NCBI GenBank assembly: GCA_018897395.1
Contig: JAHIKV010000339.1
Location: forward strand, 1-10,592
Direction: 5' to 3'
From: Planctomycetota bacterium
Lineage (GTDB): Bacteria > Planctomycetota > Planctomycetia > Pirellulales > Thermoguttaceae
DNA: 10,592 nt
Under the pieces are notes generated by a model. The model ran no database searches, was not told the DNA's origin, and saw only the letters and a program-made list of their open reading frames with translations. Positions 1-7,563 of this stretch are shown here, piece by piece. Position numbers and translations under genes: made by a program. Numbering within the stretch: the first letter of the stretch is position 1; the number at the start of each line of letters is the position of its first letter.

Positions 1-341
<341 letters not shown>

Positions 342-594
342 CTGTACTGACCGCGGGCGGAACGGTCGGAAGACCCGCAAGACCTACTGCTTCTCGAAGG
401 ATTGGGACATCCATGACGCGGTCACCTACTTCACGATGTACACCTACAATTTCTGTTGGCCGGTGCGGACGTTGCGTCAAAGGGGATCCGATGGTCAATG
501 GCTGTCGCGGACTCCAGCAATGGCTGCCGGACTGACTGACCATGTGTGGCCCCTTTGGGAATGGCTGACCTTTCCGGCAGTGCAACGCGAATAG
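342..594 (+). pseudogene. DDE transposase C-terminal fragment, interrupted by the group II intron
   Basis: From the intron end the frame reads straight to a TAG at 592-594, about 83 residues. It contains KTYCFSKDWDIHDAVTYF, YNFCWPVRTLR and RTPAMAAGLTDHVW. The YNF..R..R..TPAMAAGL.DHVW pattern is typical of the C-terminus of IS1-like transposases encoded as a single DDE protein. The family assignment is from memory and uncertain. The catalytic DD part is not in the window: it lies upstream of the intron or has been lost. If the intron still splices, the upstream exon could complete the frame. Without that exon this is best treated as a broken gene. No terminal inverted repeat was identified after the stop. 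Confidence 0.6.
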
Positions 595-674
595 GACACA
601 AGGCGGCTTTATGCAAAGCTATGAATGTGTTAGACTACAGAAGGGTAAGAGTGTTGGCAAGGCGGGGGCGCAGG

Positions 675-1013
675 ATGAGCAATCAGGCGGTGATCTTAGC
701 GGCCGAGTCGATCCTTCCCGTCAGCGTCCGGCGGGTGGTGGAGCATAGGGTCCGCGCCGTCGATCCGAAGCAGGTGGTCCTCTACGGCTCACGTGCTCGG
801 GGCGATGCGCGAGAAAACTCGGATTTCGATCTGGCCTTCGTTTTTCCCGAAACTCAACGCGGCAGGTGGATCAGGTTCCTGGCCGACCTGGACGACGCCG
901 CGCTGACGTTGCGGCCGGTCGAATTGGTCGATTGGAACGAGGCTTCGGAGCCGCTGCGGGCGCAAATTTGCCTGGAAGAGATCATACTTTATGAGCGAGC
1001 CTCGGGCAATTGA
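675..1013 (+). CDS. MNT-domain nucleotidyltransferase, type VII antitoxin (MntA/HI0073-like)
   Basis: A 112-residue minimal nucleotidyltransferase of the polymerase-beta superfamily. The active-site signature GSRARG..(E)NSDFD sits at residues 38-52 and matches GSX10DXD exactly, with a likely third carboxylate at D86 in PVELVD. In characterised type VII systems the MntA protein transfers AMP from ATP to a tyrosine of the HEPN toxin and so silences it. The downstream partner here has the matching tyrosine. The start chosen is ATG 675, because the family normally begins shortly before the GS motif and a purine-rich GGCGCAGG precedes it. In-frame codons upstream to 546 run into the transposase region. 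The gene overlaps the HEPN gene by 23 bp, indicating translational coupling. Confidence 0.85.
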   Translation: MSNQAVILAAESILPVSVRRVVEHRVRAVDPKQVVLYGSRARGDARENSDFDLAFVFPETQRGRWIRFLADLDDAALTLRPVELVDWNEASEPLRAQICLEEIILYERASGN

Positions 1014-1335
1014 GAACTTCGGCAAGGCGTTGGCGAAGCTGCGCGAGTTTGCCGCCATGCCCGTCGTGAACGACCGCGATCGGGCAGGGATCATCCAGGC
1101 GTTCGAGTTCACTTTCGAGCAGTGCTGGAAGGCGTTCCGACAGATCGCCGCGGCGCAGGGCATCGCAGTGGTCAGTCCCCGCCAATCCTTGGAAGCGGCC
1201 CTGCAACTGAAGCTGATCGACCCCGCCGAGGAAACGACGTGGCTCGAAATGCTGCACGACCGGAACATGACCTCCCATCTCTATCAAATGGACGTTCACT
1301 GGGAGGATCGCGCCGTCGGGATGGGGTTCGAGTGA
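991..1335 (+). CDS. HEPN-domain toxin (HepT/HI0074-like), short C-terminus
   Basis: A 114-residue HEPN protein paired with the MNT gene. Residues 91-98 read RNMTSHLY, which is the RX4HXY motif of HepT RNases: R91 and H96 are the expected catalytic residues, and Y98 is the tyrosine that MntA AMPylates in studied systems. The N-terminal helical part (LAKLREF, FEFTFEQCWKAFR) is typical of HI0074-family proteins. The ATG at 991 has GGAAGAG 10 nt upstream. The protein stops 16 residues after Y98, whereas family members usually continue with another helix (about 130-145 residues in total). I found no continuation in the other two frames, so the end looks truncated or replaced. Whether the toxin remains active is unknown. 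Confidence 0.8.
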   Translation: MSEPRAIENFGKALAKLREFAAMPVVNDRDRAGIIQAFEFTFEQCWKAFRQIAAAQGIAVVSPRQSLEAALQLKLIDPAEETTWLEMLHDRNMTSHLYQMDVHWEDRAVGMGFE

Positions 1336-1391
1336 GAGCATCGGTTGTACTGATGGTGAGTTTATGGTTGCGAAACCGCAAGCGGCAATTC

Positions 1392-1419
1392 CCCCGCGAA
1401 CGCAGTCGCGGGGCTTTTT
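1392..1419 (+). terminator. Rho-independent terminator after the MNT-HEPN pair
   Basis: A perfect 8-bp G+C-rich stem, CCCCGCGA (1392-1399) with TCGCGGGG (1406-1413), has a 6-nt loop and is followed by C and five T. It is 57 bp past the HEPN stop. The T-run exists only in the plus direction, so it serves the MNT-HEPN operon and not the convergent yggS gene. Confidence 0.85.
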
Positions 1420-1425
1420 CACAAC

Positions 1426-1488
1426 CCACTCTCCACTCTCCACTCTCCACTTTCCACTCTCCACTCTCCACTACCCACTATCCACTCC
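1426..1488. repeat. Tandem heptamer array, 9 units of CCACTCT-like repeat
   Basis: Nine contiguous 7-bp units: CCACTCT x3, CCACTTT, CCACTCT x2, CCACTAC, CCACTAT, CCACTCC. The units nearest yggS are the most diverged. The last 18 bp (1471-1488) lie inside the yggS reading frame on the minus strand and encode its final five residues (GVDSG) and the TAG stop. The array therefore bridges the gap between two convergent genes and forms the 3' end of one of them. Confidence 0.9.
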
Positions 1489-2172
1489 CTCGAACAGCGC
1501 GGAGCCGACTCGCACGATCGTCGCCCCCTCTTCGATCGCCTCCTCGAAGTCTCCGCTCATGCCCATCGAAAGCTCGTCGAGCGTCACGGCCGGCGGGCAA
1601 CTCGGTCGCAAACAGTCGCGGAGCCGGCGGAGGGCGTCGAAATCGCGCCTGGCCCGCTGCGGCCCGCCCTCAAATCCGGCCATGCACATCAAACCGCGAA
1701 CCGACACGTTCGCGTAGTTCGGCAACTCCGCCAGAAGCGGCTTGATCTGCTCGGGCGAGAAACCATGCTTGGCCGACTCGCCGGAGACGTTCACTTCCAG
1801 TAAAATGGGAATCGGTCCCTTTCCGCTTGCTTCTTCGTCGATCGCCGCGAGCAGCCGCCGGCTATCGACCGAATGGATTATCGCCGCCAGCGGCAACGTG
1901 CGGCGGACCTTGTTCCGCTGAAGGTGGCCGATCAGATGCCAGCGGATGGGCAGGTCGGCCAGCGCGGCGGCCTTCTCCCAAAGCTGTTGCGGGCGGCTCT
2001 CGCCAAGTTCGAGACAGCCGGCCGCGACCAACGGGCGGACCATCTCGGCCGAAACGTACTTGGTCACCGCCACCAGCGTGATCCGTTCGGCCGCGCGGCC
2101 GCTCCGCTGGGCGGCGCGGGCGATCCGCTCGCGGATGCGAGCCACGTTCTCGGCAATCGTTTTGAGTTGCAT
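1471..2172 (-). CDS. yggS: YggS/PROSC family pyridoxal-phosphate-binding protein
   Basis: A 233-residue protein of the usual family length. These single-domain TIM-barrel proteins bind PLP without known catalytic turnover and help maintain vitamin B6 and amino/keto-acid balance in the cytoplasm. K38 in VAVTKYV is the PLP-linking lysine. RWHLIGHLQRNK (residues 77-88) and ELSMGMSGDFEEAIEEGATIVRVGSALF near the C-terminus (from residue 200) are the diagnostic phosphate- and cofactor-site motifs. The ATG at 2172 gives the normal N-terminus, with no evident Shine-Dalgarno site. The last five codons and the stop come from the heptamer array, so the extreme C-terminus is not conserved sequence. It is downstream of and co-oriented with the LarA-like gene, with 118 bp between them, most of it occupied by a double-hairpin repeat. 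Confidence 0.92.
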   Translation of the reverse strand: MQLKTIAENVARIRERIARAAQRSGRAAERITLVAVTKYVSAEMVRPLVAAGCLELGESRPQQLWEKAAALADLPIRWHLIGHLQRNKVRRTLPLAAIIHSVDSRRLLAAIDEEASGKGPIPILLEVNVSGESAKHGFSPEQIKPLLAELPNYANVSVRGLMCMAGFEGGPQRARRDFDALRRLRDCLRPSCPPAVTLDELSMGMSGDFEEAIEEGATIVRVGSALFEGVDSG

Positions 2173-2195
2173 CAGTATGATATTTCGCCGTTATC

Positions 2196-2279
2196 ATTTA
2201 GCCCGCCGTGAATACACGGCGGGGACAGGCGGTTGCGTGCAACACATTGTACCCCGGGTGTATTCACCCGGGGCTAAAT
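2196..2279. repeat. Double-hairpin intergenic repeat (BIME/MITE-like), copy 1
   Basis: An 84-bp element between the LarA-like gene and yggS. It is bounded by ATTTAGCCC and GGGGCTAAAT, a terminal inverted repeat. It holds two perfect 9-bp hairpins: CCCGCCGTG/CACGGCGGG around loop AATA (2202-2223), and CCCCGGGTG/CACCCGGGG around loop TATT (2252-2273). The second is the first type in inverted orientation, because its complement also has an AATA loop. The middle (about 28 bp) is unstructured. A related copy lies at 9784-9866 in the opposite orientation. Confidence 0.9.
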
Positions 2280-2290
2280 GGCGTTTCTCT

Positions 2291-3511
2291 TCACTCCACG
2301 ACGGGCATGATGTATTGTGCGTTTGACAGCAGGGTGCAGGAGGAGTATTGTCGGGCGAGACGGGACAACTCCTTCGGTTTTTCGAGCGGCACCATGTTCA
2401 AATCCTCGACCGTCGAGGGATCGAGCCGGCTCAACAGGTAGACCTTGTTGCGGTCCAGCGCGTGTGCGAGTTGGGCGGCGGGCAGGGCGTCTACCGGGCG
2501 ATGACGGCCGACGTGCCGCATGGACTCGGCTCGCGACGACTCGCTCGCCAGACGCCGCATTGCCGGGCCTGGCCGGGCGGACAGATCGCAACAGACGGCG
2601 ATCGCGCCGCCATCCTCGACGAAACTGCCCGCGACCTGCAGCGCTCGCCCCAGGTTCTCCCACGTCTGCTGAATTGCGGGGCCTTCGATCGCCGCGACGA
2701 CCAAACCGGCCTGGCGTGAAACCGTCCGGCTCCAGACCGCATCGTACAGTTCGCGGCCCCGACGACGTACTGAGTCGCTCTGGCCGGCCAAGACGTGCAT
2801 GATCCGCCCGCCGCCGCCCGGAATGACCTGGATCGTGAGATTCACGCCCAACAGCCAGGCCACGTGATCGACCTGATCGGTCAGTTCCCGCTTGCGGTCG
2901 CCCGAAGCGTCCAGCGATCCGAGTCCGCGGAACCGCTGGATGGTTTTGGTGTCGGAAAACGTCGGGTAAACGGCGCCGTGTATGCCGTAGTATCCGGCCG
3001 CCCGATCGTCGTGCAAACAGCCGATCGGCAGCACGATGTCGGCTTCGTGCAAGGCCCGGTTGACGAGGATCGCCTCGCCCGACTCGCCGGCGGCAAGATA
3101 CGCCAACTGCTTTCGGTCGGCCGGGTCGTGGGTCAGCACCCGAATGCGGTTCCGATGATCGGAGTTGACCAACCGGCAAGGGTCTTCCGTTTTGGCGTCT
3201 CCGTCCGTCCGGTTAAGCAAGACGGCAATGCCGTCGGCGCCGATGCCGGAGCGGACCAGTGCATGGACGACGGCGGCCGCGACCTCCGCCGCCTTGGGCA
3301 CTCCGCGGTCCAGGGCCAGCACGACGCGGTCGCCGGGCGTCGTGCTTTTCGCCAGCGGTGGATAATCGAGCGGTTCGTTGAGCGCGGCCGAAGCGGCCTC
3401 GCCGGGATCGGCTAACGGAGTGTCTCGCGGGACGTCTGGCTCGTGCCGCCCGGTTGCCTCGGCCGACTCGATCACCACGCTTGAATTGATCCCGTATCGT
3501 AAGACGGTCAT
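2291..3511 (-). CDS. LarA-fold (DUF2088, lactate racemase-like) protein lacking the cofactor lysine
   Basis: About 406 residues. The N-terminal half has the LarA layout: a PLDYPPLAKSTTPGDRVVLALDRGVPKAAEV segment equivalent to the PPL..L..PGD.VVI..SD.TRPVP region of LarA, then THDP and ILVNRALHEADIVLPIG. LarA racemases use a nickel-pincer nucleotide bound to a lysine in an AG.SGGAK motif. Here the same place reads HDDRAAGYYGIHGAVYPTFSD, with no lysine, and the usual TR of SDHTRP is also absent. Lactate racemization is therefore doubtful and the function is unknown. The ATG at 3511 is chosen. A GTG three codons upstream (3520) is possible, and neither has a strong ribosome site. The gene is divergent from the lipoprotein gene at 3680. 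Confidence 0.72.
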   Translation of the reverse strand: MTVLRYGINSSVVIESAEATGRHEPDVPRDTPLADPGEAASAALNEPLDYPPLAKSTTPGDRVVLALDRGVPKAAEVAAAVVHALVRSGIGADGIAVLLNRTDGDAKTEDPCRLVNSDHRNRIRVLTHDPADRKQLAYLAAGESGEAILVNRALHEADIVLPIGCLHDDRAAGYYGIHGAVYPTFSDTKTIQRFRGLGSLDASGDRKRELTDQVDHVAWLLGVNLTIQVIPGGGGRIMHVLAGQSDSVRRRGRELYDAVWSRTVSRQAGLVVAAIEGPAIQQTWENLGRALQVAGSFVEDGGAIAVCCDLSARPGPAMRRLASESSRAESMRHVGRHRPVDALPAAQLAHALDRNKVYLLSRLDPSTVEDLNMVPLEKPKELSRLARQYSSCTLLSNAQYIMPVVE

Positions 3512-3679
3512 TGGGCACACTGGCGAAAATAAGTCGATTGGGCAAAGAGGACGCGAGCATTGCCCTTATTATTCCGTCGAATCGAGACGCAGTCAAGAAG
3601 TCGAGCTTTACGGGGGGCGTCGGTTTGCGAATAATGGTGCGTCCGCGACATTTCACCGAACATTTTGGAGAGTATCACA

Positions 3680-6133
3680 ATGGTAGGGTTTCCAGAGAAA
3701 AAGTATCTGAAACATATTGCGTCAATCGCCGTTTGCTTGGGGCTTGTGATCCCGCTCGGATGCAGCCGCGGCGAGTCGTCCAAGGCAAAAGACTCGCCGC
3801 GCTCCGATGCAAATGCGAAGGCAGAGAAGAAATTACCGGAAGAGAAACCGAAACCTCTTTCCGGGCGCGAGATTCTGGAACGCATGGTGGCCGCCTACCA
3901 AAACGCGACGAGCTACGCCGATCATGGTCAGGTGCGGCTGGATTTTGTAGTCGGCGGGCACAAGGGTGGCGACGTAGCCCCATTCTCGTTGGCGCTGGCG
4001 CGGCCGAACAAGCTGCGTTTGGAGGCGTATCAGGCGACGATAGTTTGCGACGGAAAGGACTTCTTCGCTGAAATCAAGGACATTCCCGACTATGCGTTGC
4101 GCAAACCGGCGCCCGAGCGGCTGGTGTTCTCTATGTTGTTTACCGACCCGTTGTTGGAGGATGCCTGGACACGGGGATTTGGCGGCTCGATGCCGCAGGT
4201 ATTACTCCTGTTGGGCAAGGACCCCATGAAAAGCCTGTTGAGCGGCACGGAAGAGGTCGCGGTGATGGAAGCGGGGGAGATCGACGGCCACGCCTGCCAT
4301 CGGTTGCGGTTCGAGCGGCCGGAAGGCACGGCCACGTTCTGGATCGATCGAGAGAACTATGTATTGCGACGGGTTGTGATGCCGACTGACCCAATCCGTC
4401 AAGATCTTAGCCAAGAAGGGCCGGTGGAGAGTATTTCGTTGGTGGCCGATTTCTTCAATGCCCGACTCGATGGAGAGATAGCCCCCGAAACATTCGAGTT
4501 CAAACCGCCAAAGGGCGCAAAGACGATGAAGTCTTTTCCCCCGGCGCCGATGCGGATGCTCGGCAAGAAAGCACCCAAGTTGGAATTCTTCGATCTCGAC
4601 GGCAAGCCGGTCACGCTGCAATCGCCGGCCGGGAAGGTGGTCGTGCTTAATTTCTGGGCGACCTGGTGCGAGCCATGTAGACGTACTCTGCCGGACTTTG
4701 AAAAGATTCGCCGACAATACAAGGACAATCCCAAGGTGGTCTTCTACGCGGTCAGCGTAGATCAGCCGCAAACGGACAACAAGCAGTTGGTGAAGACGTT
4801 CGAGCAATTGAAGGTCAACGCTCCCATTTTGCGCGACCCGAAACAATCGGCGACAGCGATGCAATTCATCGGGATTCCCACCCTGTTCGTCATCGGCGCG
4901 GACGGCGTCGTGCAACACTGCGAGATGGGGGGCAACCCGAGGGGCACCGAGGACCTGGCGGCAAAGATCGACGCTCTGCTGGCAGGCAAAAACGTTTTCG
5001 AGAAGTCGTTTCGGGAGTTCATGGAAGCGTATGCCGGGATGATAGAGGCCCAACTGTCGTCGGAAGGGGAGGCTTCCTCCGATAAACGCGTGCTTGGGGA
5101 GCAAGCGCTGCCCGAGGTGAAAACGGCCCCGCGGAGCGATCCTGCCCGGCTAAAGCTCGCGCCGTTGTGGAAATGCGCGGAGGTGAAATCGCCCGGCAAC
5201 ATCTTGGTTGTTCGCGATGGCGACGGGCCGGTGCGGCTGATGGTGGTTGAGGACTGGAAATCAGTCGCCGAAGTGGGGCTGGACGGCAAACTGATCGCCT
5301 TGCACAAGCTGGAACTGGACGAGAATGAGATCGTCGGCAGTATGCGCGCCGCAGTCGGCGCCGACGGCAAGCGATACTTTGTCGCCTTCCTGCTCTCGCA
5401 GCAGCGGTGCCACGTCTACGACGAGAACTGGAAGCTCGTCGCCCACTACCCCGAGGACGCGTTGGAAAGCCCCCATCGGGGAATCGCCGACGTCGAACTG
5501 GGCGACCTGGACGGCGACGGAAAGCTGAACGTCTACGTCAGCTATTGGGGGTTGGTCGGCGTTCAGTGCGCATCGCTCGAAGGGAAACGGCTTTGGGCGA
5601 ATCGCTCGCTGAGCGAGGTCGCCTGCATTGCCATCGGCGGCCCCAACGCCCAGGGACGCCGCGACTTGTACTGCGCCGGCGGCGCCGGCGAGATCGTGGT
5701 CCTCGACGCCAAAGGCGAACGCAACGGCGAGATCAGCGTGCGCAACCGGTTCTTTCATTGGATCGCCTCGGCCGACCTTCGCGGCGACGGTCGAGGGCAA
5801 TGGTGTGGAATGTCGGCGAAAAAAACGGGCGATAACATTGCCGTCGGATTCTCGTTGTCCAGCGAGGAGTTGTGGAGCTACACTCTCCCGGCGGGAGTTC
5901 CCCAGATACCAATCGAGCCGATCGTCCCCGGCCGAGTCACCCGCGACGGCCCCGGCCAGTGGTTGCTGCCCGGCCTGGACGGATCGATCCACGTCGTCTC
6001 GGCCGACGGCGTTCCGCTGGACAGGTTCAACTACGGAGCCGAGCTTCACGGGCTAACCACCGTGGAGATCGGCGGCCGGCCGGCGTTGGTCGTGGCCACC
6101 GCCGGTGGAGTGGAGGCGTGGGAGGTCAAGTAG
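3680..6133 (+). CDS. Lipoprotein fusion: LolA-like region, TlpA-type thioredoxin and beta-propeller
   Basis: An 817-residue exported protein. A basic N-terminus and hydrophobic stretch (residues 13-27) end in IPLGC, so C28 is probably lipidated, although the lipobox is imperfect. A charged linker follows. Residues about 60-285 resemble the LolA/LppX-type fold (REILERMVAAYQNATSYADHGQVRLDF; HRLRFERPEGTATFWIDRENYVLRRVV). Residues about 290-430 are a TlpA/AhpC-TSA thioredoxin domain with WCEPC (C330, C333), LNFWATW and a GIPTLFVI cis-proline (P400). Residues about 490-817 form repeated beta-rich blades, one with an FG-GAP-like calcium loop DLDGDGK (609-615). Likely role: periplasmic thiol redox on a membrane-anchored scaffold. 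The substrate is unknown. The ATG at 3680 has GGAGAG 7 nt upstream and is preferred to the TTG at 3665. Confidence 0.85.
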   Translation: MVGFPEKKYLKHIASIAVCLGLVIPLGCSRGESSKAKDSPRSDANAKAEKKLPEEKPKPLSGREILERMVAAYQNATSYADHGQVRLDFVVGGHKGGDVAPFSLALARPNKLRLEAYQATIVCDGKDFFAEIKDIPDYALRKPAPERLVFSMLFTDPLLEDAWTRGFGGSMPQVLLLLGKDPMKSLLSGTEEVAVMEAGEIDGHACHRLRFERPEGTATFWIDRENYVLRRVVMPTDPIRQDLSQEGPVESISLVADFFNARLDGEIAPETFEFKPPKGAKTMKSFPPAPMRMLGKKAPKLEFFDLDGKPVTLQSPAGKVVVLNFWATWCEPCRRTLPDFEKIRRQYKDNPKVVFYAVSVDQPQTDNKQLVKTFEQLKVNAPILRDPKQSATAMQFIGIPTLFVIGADGVVQHCEMGGNPRGTEDLAAKIDALLAGKNVFEKSFREFMEAYAGMIEAQLSSEGEASSDKRVLGEQALPEVKTAPRSDPARLKLAPLWKCAEVKSPGNILVVRDGDGPVRLMVVEDWKSVAEVGLDGKLIALHKLELDENEIVGSMRAAVGADGKRYFVAFLLSQQRCHVYDENWKLVAHYPEDALESPHRGIADVELGDLDGDGKLNVYVSYWGLVGVQCASLEGKRLWANRSLSEVACIAIGGPNAQGRRDLYCAGGAGEIVVLDAKGERNGEISVRNRFFHWIASADLRGDGRGQWCGMSAKKTGDNIAVGFSLSSEELWSYTLPAGVPQIPIEPIVPGRVTRDGPGQWLLPGLDGSIHVVSADGVPLDRFNYGAELHGLTTVEIGGRPALVVATAGGVEAWEVK

Positions 6134-6204
6134 CCATTACAGATCATACTCTCAGGAGTGGATTCACTTTACACCGTAATCTTTAAGCGGATGTGAATCA
6201 CAAC

Positions 6205-6723
6205 TTAAGAAACCGAATTTTCATCGACCGTTGTGTTGCTCTGTGATAATTTGGAAAAGAATGCAAGAAGAGAATCACCAGTCATCAGAGGAAGCGTCAA
6301 CGGCGGTAAACCGAGCCTGACGGTGATAGACTGAACGTATTCACGCCAGTAGGGCCACGCGTTATGGATCCCATTGAGCCGCCCAAATGCTTTTACGTGT
6401 TCATCGTCAAATCCATCAGTCGCGTCAATGGAATATCGCAAAATAAACTCCGCCTCGATGCGAAAGGGTTCTTCCGTCATCTTCGGCTCGGAATCAATCT
6501 TGGCGCAAGTCATCAATGTGGCATGCACGACCAATTCTTTCGCATCGCGGTCAAAACAGCTTTTGGCCTCCATCGCGTACTCTACGCGCATGGAAGGCAC
6601 TATATCGCCCAATTCTGATCGTATCGAGGAATTGGCAAGGCGAATATCCTTGATTTGAACCCGCGGCGCTAAAACCAAAGCCAATTCCATCAGCGATTTT
6701 TTCGGCTGAGCAACGTCTGTCAT
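6205..6723 (-). CDS. SecB-like chaperone, third gene of a TAC module
   Basis: A 172-residue protein, slightly longer than housekeeping SecB (about 155). The C-terminal motif NAWPYWREYVQSITVRLGLPPLTLPLM (from residue 121) matches the SecB family, where a P.-R..I.....R...P.L.L.P segment precedes the last helix. The middle (FRIEAEFILRYSID) has the alternating beta pattern of SecB. The gene starts 6 bp after the antitoxin stop, in the same operon. In TAC systems such as M. tuberculosis HigBA-SecB, the chaperone folds and protects the antitoxin, so loss of chaperone frees the toxin. That role is inferred here from gene order and family. It may also bind secretory proteins. The Shine-Dalgarno is weak, which suits translational coupling to the antitoxin. 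Confidence 0.8.
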   Translation of the reverse strand: MTDVAQPKKSLMELALVLAPRVQIKDIRLANSSIRSELGDIVPSMRVEYAMEAKSCFDRDAKELVVHATLMTCAKIDSEPKMTEEPFRIEAEFILRYSIDATDGFDDEHVKAFGRLNGIHNAWPYWREYVQSITVRLGLPPLTLPLMTGDSLLAFFSKLSQSNTTVDENSVS

Positions 6724-6729
6724 TGTGCG

Positions 6730-7125
6730 TCATCCCGCTAACTGAAGGTTGCCGCAAGTTTCCGACGCTAACGACTCGATGTCATACTTGGCTTGCTCTC
6801 GGGGCGGAATGGAAATCACCATTCCGACATGCTGCAAAAGCGGTCGCTCGACAAAACGATCCTCTGTCGAAACCATTAGCGTCTTGCCGAGAGCTGTGAA
6901 AACATCGGCTACGGTGCGTAAGGTCAAATTGGTCTCGCCATTGAGGATTTGGGTGATACGCCCCTTGCTTTTATTCAGTAGCTCCGCAAGCTGGCCTCGC
7001 TTCACACCGCTTTCTTTCATCGCTTTGCACATTAACTCCGTGATTTCCACCACCAATCGTTCTTGTTGAAAAATCCGCATCTCCTCGGGATCATCGGTCA
7101 ACCGTGAGACATCGCTGCGCAGCAT
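6730..7125 (-). CDS. XRE/HigA-family antitoxin with C-terminal extension (TAC antitoxin)
   Basis: A 131-residue DNA-binding antitoxin. Residues about 25-82 form an XRE helix-turn-helix: VKRGQLAELLNKSKGRITQILNG.TNLTLRTVADVFTALG, with Q45-L-A-E-L-L and the recognition helix around S53-L61. Residues 83-131 extend beyond the HTH and could be the chaperone-addiction region that SecB-like chaperones bind in TAC antitoxins, but no motif proves this. The ATG at 7125 has GGGAG about 8 nt upstream, within AAAGGGAGAAGGATC. An in-frame GTG at 7161 would overlap the toxin by 20 bp and is less likely. The gene follows the toxin stop by 16 bp and precedes the SecB-like gene by 6 bp. It probably binds the palindrome at 7565-7582 to autoregulate the operon. 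Confidence 0.85.
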   Translation of the reverse strand: MLRSDVSRLTDDPEEMRIFQQERLVVEITELMCKAMKESGVKRGQLAELLNKSKGRITQILNGETNLTLRTVADVFTALGKTLMVSTEDRFVERPLLQHVGMVISIPPREQAKYDIESLASETCGNLQLAG

Positions 7126-7141
7126 GATCCTTCTCCCTTTA

Positions 7142-7558
7142 CTACGTTTTTCGTTTTTCACGAAGCATTACTTCTCGGTAAATCTGTTGCGCCGTGGTGA
7201 AGTGGCACTCTGGCCACTCGGATTGCGGCGGTTTCCAAAAACCATGAGTGAGAATCCAACGGTCATCAATGCGAAAACACGGTATGCGTATCATACCTTT
7301 TCCGCCTTTAGGACTATTCATGCTCCATCTCTTAAATGCCCAGAACGGCGGTCTCTCAGCCTTGAACACTTGATCGTTGTTCATTTGCTGTTCTCCGCCA
7401 TTAGCCAGATGCAAAAAACGATTCAACAAATGCTGACGATCTCGTTTGGATAAACTGAAAAGAAAATCTTTGGCTGGCATACTGCCATCTGATCGAATAG
7501 CATATTCAACTACCCGCAAACGACCTCTGGCGACAATGTGCTTATCGTCCTCTGTCAT
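7142..7558 (-). CDS. HigB/RelE-superfamily toxin (Gp49-like), first gene of a TAC module
   Basis: A 138-residue protein of the phage-derived Gp49/HigB branch of the RelE/ParE superfamily. Evidence: RVVEYAIRSDGSMPAKDFLFSLSKRDRQHLLNRFLHLANGG at the N-terminus, then the core-strand region (PFWAFKRWSM..GKGMIRIPCFRIDDRWILTHGFWKPP) and a basic C-terminal helix (QIYREVMLREKRKT). Family toxins cleave mRNA at the ribosome. The candidate basic catalytic residues here (K76, R77, R91, H105, K109) are inferred from the fold pattern only. Toxin-first order matches higBA loci. The ATG at 7558 lies 5 bp past the predicted -10 box, so no Shine-Dalgarno can be present and the message may be leaderless. A later start at M27 would cut into the conserved N-terminal part. 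Confidence 0.83.
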   Translation of the reverse strand: MTEDDKHIVARGRLRVVEYAIRSDGSMPAKDFLFSLSKRDRQHLLNRFLHLANGGEQQMNNDQVFKAERPPFWAFKRWSMNSPKGGKGMIRIPCFRIDDRWILTHGFWKPPQSEWPECHFTTAQQIYREVMLREKRKT

Positions 7559-7563
7559 TTGTT

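Noticed and set aside
1426..1488. Heptamer array as a CRISPR array
   Set aside because: Units are contiguous with no spacers and only 7 bp long.
3537..3567. GGGCAA/TTGCCC inverted repeat followed by TTATTATT
   Set aside because: Only 6 bp with a long loop, in a divergent promoter gap where a terminator is not expected.
6158..6201. Imperfect inverted repeat GTGGATTCAC/GTGAATCAC after the SecB-like gene
   Set aside because: A 25-nt loop, one bulge and no T-run on either strand. Too weak to call a terminator.
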